NCBI GenBank assembly: GCA_947508055.1
Contig: CANNRR010000004.1
Location: 1-55,929, forward strand
Direction of reading: 5' to 3'
DNA length: 55,929 nt
Origin: Burkholderiales bacterium
GTDB lineage: Bacteria; Pseudomonadota; Gammaproteobacteria; Burkholderiales; Burkholderiaceae_C
Part shown: one piece after another, positions 29,501-38,522 of the stretch
How positions within the stretch are numbered: position 1 is the stretch's first letter
Layout of the letters: every line of letters starts with the position of its first letter
Position numbers and translations under genes: made by a program
Notes under the pieces: generated by a model
Told to the model about the DNA's origin: nothing
Database searches by the model: none
The model's input: only the letters and a program-made list of their open reading frames with translations

Positions 29501-29736
29501 TGGCGTTCATGCTGGGCGTGCTGCCACTGGCTATATCCAGTGGCGCGGGTTCAGCCAGTCAGCGCGCCATCGGCACCGGTGTGATTGGTGGCAGCATGGT
29601 GGGGACCCTCCTGGCCGTTTTCTTTGTGCCCATCTTTTTCGTCATCGTGCGCGGTCTCTTCAAAGTCAGCGAACGTCAACACCAGTTTGATGCAGAGCAC
29701 GCCCACCAGATCGGAGTCGACAGCCACCATGAATGA
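26578..29736 (+). CDS. RND efflux pump, inner-membrane subunit
   Basis: A 1052-residue AcrB/MexB-type proton-driven exporter of the HAE1 class. It begins MAQFFINRPIFAWVIALFIL, has twelve membrane segments in two halves, two large periplasmic loops, and the TM4 proton-relay region GIVVDDAIVVVENVERIM. The length and the PIAQYPPVAPPSI motif match the family closely. The substrate range cannot be read from sequence. Its stop overlaps the channel gene start by eight bases. Confidence 0.97.
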   Translation: MAQFFINRPIFAWVIALFILVAGGVAITQLPIAQYPPVAPPSIVISAGYPGASAQTLEDSVLSVIEREMNGSPGLIYMESVAQANGTGTITISFEPGTSPDLAQVDVQNRLSRAAPRLPVAVTQSGVRVDKARSNFLLFTMLSSDNPDINIVALGDYASRNVLPEIQRLPGIGQAQLFGTERAMRIWIDPAKLNGYNLSAADVNNAIRAQNAQVSSGSIGDLPNILGQSIAATVVVDGQLSDETQFGNIVLRANTDGSTVRLKDVARIELGAQTYATSARLNGKPAAGIGVQLSPTGNALAAAQAVRNRMAELQPYFPKGVKWTIPYDASRFVKISISQVAETLVIAVILVFLVMYLFLQNFRYTIIPTIVVPVALLGTFAMLLAMGFSINVLTMFGMVLVIGIVVDDAIVVVENVERIMSEEGLHPIPATRKAMGQISGAIIGVTVVLIAVFVPLAFFKGSVGNIYRQFSAVMVCSISFSAFMALSLTPALCATLLKQVDAGHHHAKTGFFGWFNRGFSSTAKNYERWVARILKRAARYLIIYVAIIAVVGVMYVRLPTSFLPNEDQGTMLVNVQLPPGATRERTQNVMEQVEGFLLKQPEVQSMVGVLGFSFSGQGQNAALAFVTLKDWSERVGPEHSAQALAGRAFGGLMGIRDAFIFPLSPPSIPELGTASGFTFRLQDRGGKGHDALVAARNQLLGMAAKSRVLTQVRPDGLEDAPTLQIDIDRDKASALSVGFDSINNTISTALGSTYINDFPNQGRLQRVVVQADATSRMQPDDILRLTTPNAQGKPVPLSAFASTRWIKGAMQTVRYNGYPAMRIGGSAAPGYSTGEAMDEMEKLAAQLPEGFAFEWTGLSREEKLAGSQAMVLYGFAILAVFLCLAALYESWSIPMAVILVVPLGVLGVLLATVLRGYANDVYFQVGLITIIGLSAKNAILIIEFAKDLQAQGKTVVEAALAAAHMRFRPILMTSMAFMLGVLPLAISSGAGSASQRAIGTGVIGGSMVGTLLAVFFVPIFFVIVRGLFKVSERQHQFDAEHAHQIGVDSHHE

Positions 29737-31132
29737 TCCGCATATGAACCCCTCGCGCCTGTTTCGTCTGGCCACTCTGTCGACTGCTGTGGCCCTGGCA
29801 GGCTGTAGCCTGACTCCCACCTACGAGCGCCCGGCCGCACCCGTGGCATCGCGATTTGACAACGTGATTTCGGGCGGCATCAGCACAACCGAAGCCGCTG
29901 CAACCGGCTGGCAAAGCTTCTTCAAAGACGCACGCCTCAAACGCCTGATCGAGTTGGCTCTGCAAAACAACCGCGACCTGCGTGTGGCCATGCTCAGCAT
30001 CGAGCAAACCCGCGCGCAACTGCAAGTGCGCCGTGCAGATGAGTTGCCGACGGTCAACGCTGGAATCAACGGCACCCGTGGCCCGGCCACCAGTGGCGCC
30101 ATAGCCAGCACCTACACGGCGGGACTGAGTGTAACCGCCTACGAACTGGATTTCTTCGGCCGTGTGCGTGCCCTGAGCCAGGCGGCCCAAGCCCAGTTGC
30201 TGGGCACAGAAGAGGCGCGCAAGACGGTTCAGATCAGCCTGATTGCATCGGTTGCCAACACCTACCTCAGCCTGCTGGCCGATGACGAAATGCTGCGCGT
30301 GACGCGTGACACGTTGATCACGCGCCAGGAGTCACTCCAACTGACACAGCTCAAGTTCAATAATGAGGCAGCGTCCAAGCTGGAGCTGAGTCAGGCCCAG
30401 TCATTACACGAAGGCGCAAAGGTAGCAATGGCGCAAGCCTCGCGCCAACACGCGCTGGACAAAAGCACCCTCGTGCTACTGGTGGGCCAGAGCCTGCCCG
30501 CCGATTTGCCTGCCGGCTTGGCAATCACCGCGCAGGGACTGGTGCCCGACCTACCCGCCGGCGTGCCATCTGAATTGCTGACCCGCCGCCCCGACATTCG
30601 CCAGGCCGAGCAAGTGCTGCTGGCCAACAACGCCAACATCGGTGCGGCACGCGCCGCATTCTTCCCGCGCATCAGCCTTACGGCCAGCGCTGGCGTTGTC
30701 AGCAACGATCTGGACACGCTGTTCAACAGTGGCACCACGGCCTGGACCTTTGTGCCACAATTGCTGATTCCGGTCTTTGACTACGGGCGTAACTCCGCCA
30801 ATCTGGAATCGGCCAAGGTGGCTCGTGACATTGCGGTAGCCCAGTACGAGAAGGCAATTCAGACCGGTTTCAGGGAGGTGTCAGACGCCCTGGCCGGACG
30901 CGCCACGCTGGGTGAACAATTGCACGCGCAGAACGCCCAACTGGCCGCCGAGCAAACCCGCGTGGAGCTCACAAATATGCGCTTCAAACACGGTGCTGCC
31001 AATGCCTTTGAGGTGCTGGACGCACAGCGCTCGGTGTTCGCGACCCAGCAGGCAGCCGTGCAGGTGCAGGTGCAGCAGGTGCAAAACCTGGTGACCCTGT
31101 ACAAGGTTCTGGGCGGTGGATGGAACGAGTAG
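29729..31132 (+). CDS. RND efflux outer-membrane channel lipoprotein (NodT/OprM family)
   Basis: A 467-residue TolC-like channel. The signal peptide ends in the lipobox LAGC (Cys26), followed by SLTPTYERPA, the usual OprM/NodT mature start. Two outer-membrane efflux repeats follow, each with long helices (for example LIELALQNNRDLRVAML, and LTRRPDIRQAEQVLLANNANIG). The ATG at 29729 is inside the end of the pump gene; one at 29744 is an alternative. Only eight bases separate its stop from the convergent parC stop. Confidence 0.95.
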   Translation: MNDPHMNPSRLFRLATLSTAVALAGCSLTPTYERPAAPVASRFDNVISGGISTTEAAATGWQSFFKDARLKRLIELALQNNRDLRVAMLSIEQTRAQLQVRRADELPTVNAGINGTRGPATSGAIASTYTAGLSVTAYELDFFGRVRALSQAAQAQLLGTEEARKTVQISLIASVANTYLSLLADDEMLRVTRDTLITRQESLQLTQLKFNNEAASKLELSQAQSLHEGAKVAMAQASRQHALDKSTLVLLVGQSLPADLPAGLAITAQGLVPDLPAGVPSELLTRRPDIRQAEQVLLANNANIGAARAAFFPRISLTASAGVVSNDLDTLFNSGTTAWTFVPQLLIPVFDYGRNSANLESAKVARDIAVAQYEKAIQTGFREVSDALAGRATLGEQLHAQNAQLAAEQTRVELTNMRFKHGAANAFEVLDAQRSVFATQQAAVQVQVQQVQNLVTLYKVLGGGWNE

Positions 31133-31140
31133 CGAGCGCC

Positions 31141-33519
31141 CTACTCCACCCGCGCCACACTGTTGGGCTTGAAGCCCAGGTCGGCCGCCTTGCCCTTGCG
31201 GGCGCGCGCCGCGCGCGCGTTGTTCAGGCTGCGAATCTCCAGCGTTTCTTCGCGCTCCTTGCCCCCCCGACCTACGCCTCCAATGCGCACGCTGCGGGTG
31301 TAGGCGGCTGCACCGGCCAGGGTGTCTATGGCTTCCAGATCGATCAACATCAGGCCACGCCCGCCATTGGCCATCAATTTGAGTTCGGCGATCTCGAACG
31401 AGAGAATGCGCCCGCCTGTGGATGCACAGGCCACATGGGTCGCTGGCGGCACCATGGTTGCCGGGGTGCCGGCCACCGTGACCTTGCCATGCGCCCCCGA
31501 TACCAACGAGGGGCAACACTGGGTTTCCCCCGCGTTGCAGGTCACAAAGGCTTTCCCGGCCTTCTGACGCGACACCATGTTGTCCACCGTCGCCATGAAG
31601 CCATAGCCCCCCGTGCTACTGAGCAACAAAGTGGCGGCTGCAGGACCAGCAAAGTAATACAGCAACTGCGTGCCGGCTTCGAGCTCCAGCAAAGTGGTTA
31701 CCGGTTGGCCATCCCCACGACCACCCGGCAACAGTGACACAGCGACTGAATAAATGCGCCCGTTGGAGCCGAACACCAACAGCGTGTCCACGCTGCGACA
31801 CTCAAACGTGCCATACAGGCCATCCCCCGCCTTGAAGGCGAAACTGGAAGCCTCGAGTCCGTGACCGGTGCGCGTGCGCACCCAACCCTTTTGGCTGACC
31901 ACGACCGTAACCGGCTCGTCCACCACCTTGATCTCAAGCACGGCTTTCTTTTCGGTCTGGATCAACGTGCGGCGCGGGTCAGCAAAGGCCTTGGCATCTG
32001 CCTCTATTTCTTTCACCATCAGGCGACGCAGAGCCGAAGGGTTGCCCAAAATCTCTTCCAGCTTGCCCTGTTCGGTACGCAACTCTGATAGCTCCTGCTG
32101 AATTTTGATAGCTTCCAGCCTGGCCAGCTGGCGCAGTCGGATTTCGAGTATGTCTTCGGCTTGCCGTTCAGACAGTTGGAAGCGCTCCATCAGCGCCGAC
32201 TTGGGCTCGTCCGACTGGCGGATGATGGCAATCACTTCGTCAATATTGAGCAGAACGGTCTGGCGACCTTCCAGAATGTGAATACGGTCAAGGACCTTGG
32301 AGAGGCGGTGCTGCGAGCGCTTCTCGATGGTGGTCTGGCGGAACGCAATCCATTCCTGCAGCATTTGACGGAAGGATTTTTGGGTGGGCCGGCCGTCCAG
32401 CCCGATCATGGTCAGGTTAATGGGCGACGAGGTTTCCAGGCTGGTGTGTGCCAGAAGTGCGGTGATGAGCTCCTGTTGTTCGATCCGGCTGGTCCTGGGC
32501 TCGAACACCAAGCGCACGGCGGCATTTTTGTTCGACTCGTCGCGCACCACGTCCAGCACCGACAGAACGCTGGCCTTGAGCTGATTCTGGTCCTGCGACA
32601 GGGCTTTCTTGCCGGCCTTGATCTTGGGGTTGGTCAGCTCCTCAATTTCTTCCAGTACACGTTGGCTGCTGACGCCGGGCGGCAACTCGGTCACCACCAA
32701 TTGCCATTGGCCGCGGGCCAGGTCCTCAATCTTCCAACGTGCGCGCACTTTCAGCGAACCACGGCCGGTGCGATAGGCATCGGCAATGTCGGCTGCGCTG
32801 CTGATGATTTGCCCACCACCGGGAAAATCAGGTCCAGGAACCAGAGCTGCCAGTGCGTCATCGGCGAGCGCCGGCGTCTTGATCAGTGCCACACAGGCGT
32901 CGGCAATCTCGCGCAGGTTGTGGCTGGGGATTTCCGTAGCCAGACCGACCGCTATGCCGCTGGCGCCATTGAGCAAACTGAATGGCAGGCGCGCGGGCAA
33001 CTGGCGCGGCTCTTCGGTGGAACCATCATAGTTGGGCTGGAAGTCGACCGTGCCCATGTCGATTTCATCGAGCAGCAGGCTGGTGATCTTGGCCAGGCGT
33101 GCTTCGGTGTAACGCATCGCGGCAGCACCGTCGCCATCGCGTGAGCCGAAGTTGCCTTGGCCGTCGATCAGTGGGTAGCGCTGGGAAAAATCCTGCGCCA
33201 TGCGCACCAGTGCGTCGTAAGCGGCCTGGTCACCGTGGGGGTGAAAGCGGCCCAACACATCGCCCACCACGCGAGCACTTTTGACGGGGCGCGCACCGGT
33301 GTTGCCGTTCGGCCCACCAAAACCCAGCCCCATGCGGGACATCGAATACAAAATGCGCCGCTGCACGGGCTTTTGGCCATCGCACACGTCAGGCAGGGCA
33401 CGACCTTTGACCACTGAAAGTGCGTACTCCAGGTAGGCGCGTTGGGCGTAGGTCGCCAGATTCAACTCGTCGTCGCCAGGTTCAGCGGGTGTCAGAAGTT
33501 CGAGGTTGGATTGATCCAT
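31141..33519 (-). CDS. parC: DNA topoisomerase IV subunit A
   Basis: Breakage-reunion subunit of topoisomerase IV, which decatenates daughter chromosomes. It is 792 residues. The catalytic tyrosine is Y137 in [29 protein letters not shown] and [17 protein letters not shown] form the conserved DNA-gate region. The C-terminal domain is a degenerate beta-pinwheel rather than a GyrA-type with a GyrA-box. It lies downstream of parE, separated by repeat R2, and is convergent with the efflux channel gene. Confidence 0.96.
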   Translation of the reverse strand: MDQSNLELLTPAEPGDDELNLATYAQRAYLEYALSVVKGRALPDVCDGQKPVQRRILYSMSRMGLGFGGPNGNTGARPVKSARVVGDVLGRFHPHGDQAAYDALVRMAQDFSQRYPLIDGQGNFGSRDGDGAAAMRYTEARLAKITSLLLDEIDMGTVDFQPNYDGSTEEPRQLPARLPFSLLNGASGIAVGLATEIPSHNLREIADACVALIKTPALADDALAALVPGPDFPGGGQIISSAADIADAYRTGRGSLKVRARWKIEDLARGQWQLVVTELPPGVSSQRVLEEIEELTNPKIKAGKKALSQDQNQLKASVLSVLDVVRDESNKNAAVRLVFEPRTSRIEQQELITALLAHTSLETSSPINLTMIGLDGRPTQKSFRQMLQEWIAFRQTTIEKRSQHRLSKVLDRIHILEGRQTVLLNIDEVIAIIRQSDEPKSALMERFQLSERQAEDILEIRLRQLARLEAIKIQQELSELRTEQGKLEEILGNPSALRRLMVKEIEADAKAFADPRRTLIQTEKKAVLEIKVVDEPVTVVVSQKGWVRTRTGHGLEASSFAFKAGDGLYGTFECRSVDTLLVFGSNGRIYSVAVSLLPGGRGDGQPVTTLLELEAGTQLLYYFAGPAAATLLLSSTGGYGFMATVDNMVSRQKAGKAFVTCNAGETQCCPSLVSGAHGKVTVAGTPATMVPPATHVACASTGGRILSFEIAELKLMANGGRGLMLIDLEAIDTLAGAAAYTRSVRIGGVGRGGKEREETLEIRSLNNARAARARKGKAADLGFKPNSVARVE

Positions 33520-33529
33520 ATATTTAAGG

Positions 33530-33584
33530 AAAATCAGGGTCTAGCCCCTGTTGATAGTGCACGGATAGCTATCAAATTAATAGC
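33530..33584 (-). repeat. Dispersed AT-rich repeat R2
   Basis: On the minus strand: GCTATTAATTTGATAGCTAT then CCGTGCACTATCAACAGGGG then CTAGACCCTGATTTT. It fills most of the 70-nt gap between parE and parC, ending 10 nt before the parC ATG, so any parE-parC readthrough transcript carries it. Confidence 0.75.
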
Positions 33585-33589
33585 ATTCT

Positions 33590-35560
33590 TTAAACATCAA
33601 TTTCAACGGAGTCGCCGTGCAACTCCATCAATTCGCGTCGAGCCGCGGCCTCACCTTTGCCCATGAGCTTGGTGATCAGTGCTTCGGTCTGGCCGAAGTC
33701 AATCGCCCCCAGCATCACCGGCATCAGTCGGCGCGTGTCGGGGTTGAGGGTGGTGTCCCACAACTGCTCGGCGTTCATTTCGCCCAGCCCCTTGAAGCGG
33801 CTGATCGTCCAAGCGCCCTCGCGCACGCCTTCTTTGCGAAGCTTGTCCAGGATGGCAGTCAACTCGCCTTCATCCAGCGCATAAGCCTTGGAGGCTGGCT
33901 TCTTGCCGCGCGCGGGGGCATCCACCCGAAACAGCGGTGGGCGCGCCACATACACATGGCCGGTCTCAATCAACTTGGGAAAGTGTCGGAAAAACAGGGT
34001 CAGCAAGAGCACTTGGATGTGGGAGCCATCGACATCCGCATCACTCAGAATGCAGACCTTGCCGTAGCGCAGACCGCTCATGTCAGGCGCGTCATTGGGG
34101 CCATGCGGGTCAACCCCGATGGCGACCGAAATGTCATGGATTTCGGTGTTGGCAAACAGTCGGTCGCGGTCGACTTCCCAGGTGTTGAGCACCTTGCCGC
34201 GCAAAGGCAAAACAGCCTGATTTTCTTTGTCTCGTCCCATCTTGGCGCTGCCACCGGCCGAGTCGCCCTCAACCAGGAATACTTCGTTGTAGGCAATGTC
34301 CTTGCTCTCGCAATCGGTCAGCTTGCCAGGCAAGACTGCCACGCCAGAGCTTTTGCGCTTCTCCACCTTCTGACCGGCTTTTTGGCGGCTCTGCGCCGCC
34401 TTGATAGCCAGTTCGGCCAATTTTTTACCGTACTCCACATGCTGGTTGAGCCACAACTCTAGTGCGGGTCGTACAAAACTGGAGACCAGGCGCACGGCAT
34501 CACGGGAATTCAGGCGCTCCTTGATCTGGCCTTGAAACTGCGGGTCCAGCACCTTGGTCGACAGCACGTAGTTGGCGCGCGCAAACACGTCTTCAGGCAT
34601 CAGCTTCACGCCCTTGGGCAGGAGCGAATGCAGTTCGATAAAGCCCTTGACGGCCGTGAACAGGCCGTCTCGCAATCCGCTTTCGTGCGTGCCCCCGGCA
34701 CTGGTGGGAATCAGATTCACATAACTCTCGCGCACCGGTTGACCATCTTCAGTAAAGGCCACGCACCAGGATGCGCCCTCGCCTTCTGCAAAGTTGTCGC
34801 TCTGGGCATCTGCAAAGCCTTCGCCTTCAAACAGGGGAATGACCGGATCGCCATTGAGCGTTTGCATCAGGTAGTCGCGCAGTCCACCCTTGTAGAGCCA
34901 GGTCTGGGTTTCCTTGGTCTTTTCCACCAAAAGCGACACGCTGACGCCAGGCATCAAAACGGCCTTGCTGCGCAACAAATGCGTGAATTCGGCCATGGGC
35001 AAAACCGCAGATTCAAAGTATTTGGCATCCGGCCAAACGCGCACCGTAGTTCCGGATTTGCGGTCGCCTTCTCCGGTCTTGCGGGTTTGCAAGGCCTGGG
35101 TCACATCACCGCTTTCAAACACCAGTGCTGCAACCATTCCTTCGCGGTATGACGTAGCTTCCAGACGCGTGGCCAGCGCATTGGTGACGCTCACGCCGAC
35201 GCCGTGCAAGCCGCCGGAAAAACTATAGGCCCCCCCTTTGCCCTTGTCGAATTTGCCACCCGCGTGCAACCGGGTGAATACCAGTTCTATTACTGGTGCT
35301 TTCTCTTCTGGGTGCATGCCAAACGGAATACCACGGCCGTCGTCTTCAATGGTGACAGAGGCGTCGATGTGGACGATGACCTTGATTTTTTTACCGTAGC
35401 CACCAAGCGATTCATCGGCGGCGTTGTCCAACACTTCCTGAATGACGTGCAGTGGATTGTCGGTTCGGGTGTACATGCCCGGGCGCTGCTTGACAGGCTC
35501 CAGGCCCTTGAGGACCCGGATGGAACCTTCGGAATATTCGGGGGTGGGTTTGGCTGACAT
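33590..35560 (-). CDS. parE: DNA topoisomerase IV subunit B
   Basis: ATPase subunit of topoisomerase IV, 656 residues. The GHKL ATP site shows DNAADESLGGYGKK and EDDGRGIPFGMHPEEK; the transducer has GGTHESGLRDGL; the TOPRIM domain has EGDSAGGSAKMGRD and the metal-binding SDADVDGSHI. All are intact. The gene precedes parC on the same strand, with repeat R2 between them. Confidence 0.97.
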   Translation of the reverse strand: MSAKPTPEYSEGSIRVLKGLEPVKQRPGMYTRTDNPLHVIQEVLDNAADESLGGYGKKIKVIVHIDASVTIEDDGRGIPFGMHPEEKAPVIELVFTRLHAGGKFDKGKGGAYSFSGGLHGVGVSVTNALATRLEATSYREGMVAALVFESGDVTQALQTRKTGEGDRKSGTTVRVWPDAKYFESAVLPMAEFTHLLRSKAVLMPGVSVSLLVEKTKETQTWLYKGGLRDYLMQTLNGDPVIPLFEGEGFADAQSDNFAEGEGASWCVAFTEDGQPVRESYVNLIPTSAGGTHESGLRDGLFTAVKGFIELHSLLPKGVKLMPEDVFARANYVLSTKVLDPQFQGQIKERLNSRDAVRLVSSFVRPALELWLNQHVEYGKKLAELAIKAAQSRQKAGQKVEKRKSSGVAVLPGKLTDCESKDIAYNEVFLVEGDSAGGSAKMGRDKENQAVLPLRGKVLNTWEVDRDRLFANTEIHDISVAIGVDPHGPNDAPDMSGLRYGKVCILSDADVDGSHIQVLLLTLFFRHFPKLIETGHVYVARPPLFRVDAPARGKKPASKAYALDEGELTAILDKLRKEGVREGAWTISRFKGLGEMNAEQLWDTTLNPDTRRLMPVMLGAIDFGQTEALITKLMGKGEAAARRELMELHGDSVEIDV

Positions 35561-35675
35561 AGGGCGGCATTGTAATCGCGGATGGCTACATTTGCTGTAT
35601 ATTTAAACAGTATTTCTAGGCCAAAAATTGCACTTTCGTCAGCAAGGGCCTCCTAGATTGACGACAATTAGCGCC

Positions 35676-36902
35676 ATGCACCCTGCCCACAAACCGCTTT
35701 CCACTCTACAGGTTCTAGCCTGTGGCGCCACCATCGTCACACTGTCAATGGGCATACGCCACGGATTTGGCCTTTGGTTGCAACCCATCACCCAAGCGCA
35801 AGGCTGGACACGCGAGGCTTTTGCCCTGGCGATTGCCATCCAAAACCTGGCTTGGGGGATTTTCGGTGTGTTTGCAGGAATGGCCGCAGACCGTTTTGGC
35901 GCCTTCAAAGTCATAGTCACCTGCTCTATGCTGTATGCGCTCGGACTGATTGGCATGGCCAATGCCGATACGCCGCTGTTGTTTGCGCTCAGCACCGGAG
36001 TGCTTATCGGGATGGCACAGGCGGGCACCACTTACGCCGTCATATATGGCGTGATTGGACGAAACGTCCACGCCGACAAGCGCTCCTGGGCGATGGGCGT
36101 GGCCGCCGCTGCGGGATCTTTCGGACAATTCCTCATGGTGCCAACCGAGGGCTTCCTGATCAGCAACTTTGGATGGCAAGAGGCGCTGGTCATTCTGGGG
36201 GTCGCTTCTTTGTTGATGATTCCGTTGTCCTGGGGACTGAGGGAACCCGGTTTTGGCGGCGGCGCCGTCATGGCGCGAGACCAAAGCATCGGCCAGGCTC
36301 TTCGCGAAGCCTTCAAATACCCCAGCTTTCAGTTGTTGATGGCGGGTTATTTTGTCTGTGGTTTTCAAGTGGTATTCATTGGCGTGCATATGCCCAGCTA
36401 CCTGCGAGACAAGGGTCTATCGCCCCAGGTGGCCAGTTATGCACTGGCGCTGATTGGCCTTTTCAACGTTTTTGGGACTTACGCGGCTGGCGTGATGGGG
36501 CAAAAATTCCCGAAGAAATACATTCTGGCATTCATTTACCTGGCGCGTGCGGTGGCCATTAGCCTGTTTTTGCTGGCCCCGCTGACGCCCGCCAGTGTCT
36601 ACGTGTTTTCCAGCGCCATGGGCATTCTGTGGCTTTCTACCGTGCCACCAACCAACGCCTCGGTCGCACAGATATTTGGTGTGGCACACCTGTCCATGCT
36701 GGGTGGTTTTGTATTCTTTAGCCACCAGATCGGCTCGTTCATGGGTGTGTGGCTCGGCGGCTACTTGTATGACCAAACCGGCAGTTACGATATCGTCTGG
36801 TACATCGCCATTGGATTGGGCGTGGCGGCGGCCCTGATCAACCTGCCAGTCAAAGAGACTGCAATCGAACGCCGCTTACCGCTAGGAGCCGCCGTGCAAT
36901 GA
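35676..36902 (+). CDS. MFS transporter (OFA/monocarboxylate type)
   Basis: A 408-residue major facilitator with twelve predicted membrane segments. The start TIVTLSMGIRHGFGLWLQPI resembles oxalate/formate antiporter and monocarboxylate porter relatives, and AGMAADRFGAFK fills loop 2-3. The substrate is probably a small organic anion, but this is inference. The ATG at 35676 is chosen over one 48 nt upstream because it begins just before the first membrane segment. Its stop overlaps the start of a 41-codon gene (ATGA). Confidence 0.88.
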   Translation: MHPAHKPLSTLQVLACGATIVTLSMGIRHGFGLWLQPITQAQGWTREAFALAIAIQNLAWGIFGVFAGMAADRFGAFKVIVTCSMLYALGLIGMANADTPLLFALSTGVLIGMAQAGTTYAVIYGVIGRNVHADKRSWAMGVAAAAGSFGQFLMVPTEGFLISNFGWQEALVILGVASLLMIPLSWGLREPGFGGGAVMARDQSIGQALREAFKYPSFQLLMAGYFVCGFQVVFIGVHMPSYLRDKGLSPQVASYALALIGLFNVFGTYAAGVMGQKFPKKYILAFIYLARAVAISLFLLAPLTPASVYVFSSAMGILWLSTVPPTNASVAQIFGVAHLSMLGGFVFFSHQIGSFMGVWLGGYLYDQTGSYDIVWYIAIGLGVAAALINLPVKETAIERRLPLGAAVQ

Positions 36903-37024
36903 ATCTGCGAAAGAGTCATTTACTACTCGCAGTTGCCTCGATTGTGCTGGCCGGGGTGTTCCTCATGTACACCCAACCGGACTTCATGGTGCAAATGGCC
37001 AACCAAGTCTGGGCCTGCTTTTGA
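36899..37024 (+). CDS. 41-residue membrane peptide
   Basis: A small protein, MNLRKSHLLLAVASIVLAGV followed by FLMYTQPDFMVQMANQVWAC and F. It has a basic N-terminus, one membrane segment (about 8-24), and a short tail ending NQVWACF. Its ATG overlaps the MFS stop (ATGA) and its TGA overlaps the TTG start of the methyltransferase (TTGA), so three genes are coupled in a row. The membrane-plus-polar-tail pattern and tight spacing suggest a real gene, but no known function is recognised. Confidence 0.6.
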   Translation: MNLRKSHLLLAVASIVLAGVFLMYTQPDFMVQMANQVWACF

Positions 37025-37569
37025 ACCCATCAGACTGGATTGTCCGGTGGTCGCACCTGCTGGAACCTCAAGCGACCGTGCTAGACATAGCCTGTGGATC
37101 AGGCCGGCACCTGCAATGGTTTGCCGAGCGCGGCCACACCGTGACGGGTATTGACAGGGATATCGATCAGGCGCGCCATCGTGTGCCGAGTGCTGAACTG
37201 GTAGGCGCGGACATCGAAAGCAACGAATGGCCTCTCATGGTAGATGGCCAAGCGCGAACTTTTGGTGCCATAGTCGTTACCAATTATCTGTGGCGGCCTT
37301 TGGTCCAGACCGTACTGAAGAGTTTGGCGCCCGGTGGCGTACTGTTGTATGAAACCTTTGCGTTGGGCAATGAAACGGTCGGACGCCCGACTAGGCCAGA
37401 CTTCCTCCTGCTGCCGGGGGAACTGTTGCAAATTTGCGCAAACCTGGATGTGGTCGCTTACGAGAATGGCTTTCTGAAAAGACCGCCGCGTTTCGTGCAA
37501 CGGATTGCAGCCATTCGGTCCAATAATCCGGCGGCCCATCCATTCGAATCGGTACGGTGTGCTCTCTGA
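37021..37569 (+). CDS. Class I SAM-dependent methyltransferase (TehB-like)
   Basis: A 182-residue cytosolic methyltransferase. Motif I is VLDIACGSGRHLQWFAERG (about 25-43), the strand-2 acidic residue is in VTGIDRDI, and motif IV reads AIVVTNYLWRP. It resembles short TehB-like enzymes of unknown substrate. The start is TTG at 37021, overlapping the small gene's stop; no closer ATG is available without losing motif I. It could act with the transporter encoded upstream, but nothing shows this directly. Confidence 0.87.
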   Translation: MNPSDWIVRWSHLLEPQATVLDIACGSGRHLQWFAERGHTVTGIDRDIDQARHRVPSAELVGADIESNEWPLMVDGQARTFGAIVVTNYLWRPLVQTVLKSLAPGGVLLYETFALGNETVGRPTRPDFLLLPGELLQICANLDVVAYENGFLKRPPRFVQRIAAIRSNNPAAHPFESVRCAL

Positions 37570-37602
37570 GTAAAATGTCCAATTACCGAACCAATAACTG
37601 AC

Positions 37603-38496
37603 ATGAACTCACCTCAAGGCCCCATCACTGGCAGCATCGTCGCGCTGATCACGCCGATGCAGGACGACGGCTCCGTAGACTACCCGGCGTTGCGCAAGCT
37701 GATCGACTGGCACATTGCCGAAGAAACTGATTGCATTGGGGTGGTGGGCACCACAGGCGAATCACCCACCGTGAATGTTGAAGAACATTGCGAGATTATC
37801 CGCGTGTCAGTGGAGCAATCCGCTGGCCGGGTGCCAATCATGGCGGGATGTGGCGCAAACTCGACTACTGAAGCCATTGAACTGGCACGCTTTGCTAAAA
37901 AGGTTGGTGCAGACTGCCAACTGCAGGTCGTACCCTACTACAACAAGCCCACCCAAGAAGGGCAGTATCTGCACTTCAAGGCAATTGCCGAAGCGGTAGA
38001 CCTGCCTGTCGTGCTGTACAACGTGCCGGGGCGTTCGGTCGCTGATATGGCTCACGATACGGTCCTGCGCCTGGCACAGGTGCCCGGCATTGTGGGCATC
38101 AAGGAAGCCACCGGCAACATCGAACGAGCCCAGTGGCTGATCAAGGAAGCGCCTAAAGGCTTTGCCATTTATTCTGGCGATGACCCCACGGCCGTTGCCC
38201 TGATGCTGTGCGGCGGGCACGGCAATGTGAGTGTGACGGCAAACGTTGCGCCGCGTCTGATGCACGAGTTGTGCGTGGCAGCGATTGCCGGCAATGTGCA
38301 GCGCGCAATAGAAATTCAGTTTCAGTTGTTGCCGCTGCACAAGGCGTTGTTCATAGAATCCAACCCCATCCCGGTAAAGTGGGCCGTTGCCAGAATGGGG
38401 CTGTCCGGCCATACGCTTCGTTTGCCACTAACGCCACTGACCCCAGCCAATCAGCCAATTCTGGAACGTGCGATGCACGCCACCGGACTGATTTAA
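37603..38496 (+). CDS. dapA: 4-hydroxy-tetrahydrodipicolinate synthase
   Basis: Condenses pyruvate with aspartate semialdehyde in lysine and diaminopimelate synthesis. It is 297 residues, a TIM barrel. The Schiff-base lysine is K167 in GIKEATGN, the substrate loop is [11 protein letters not shown], and the tyrosine region is VVLYNVPGR. The gene is 26 nt before bamC, the same pair as dapA-nlpB in E. coli. Confidence 0.97.
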   Translation: MNSPQGPITGSIVALITPMQDDGSVDYPALRKLIDWHIAEETDCIGVVGTTGESPTVNVEEHCEIIRVSVEQSAGRVPIMAGCGANSTTEAIELARFAKKVGADCQLQVVPYYNKPTQEGQYLHFKAIAEAVDLPVVLYNVPGRSVADMAHDTVLRLAQVPGIVGIKEATGNIERAQWLIKEAPKGFAIYSGDDPTAVALMLCGGHGNVSVTANVAPRLMHELCVAAIAGNVQRAIEIQFQLLPLHKALFIESNPIPVKWAVARMGLSGHTLRLPLTPLTPANQPILERAMHATGLI

Positions 38497-38522
38497 GTAC
38501 TCCTTCCATTTCAAGGATTTTC

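Noticed and set aside
32085..32125. GATAGCT motifs in parC that recall repeat R
   Set aside because: They encode the conserved ParC helix [14 protein letters not shown] and lack the rest of the repeat.
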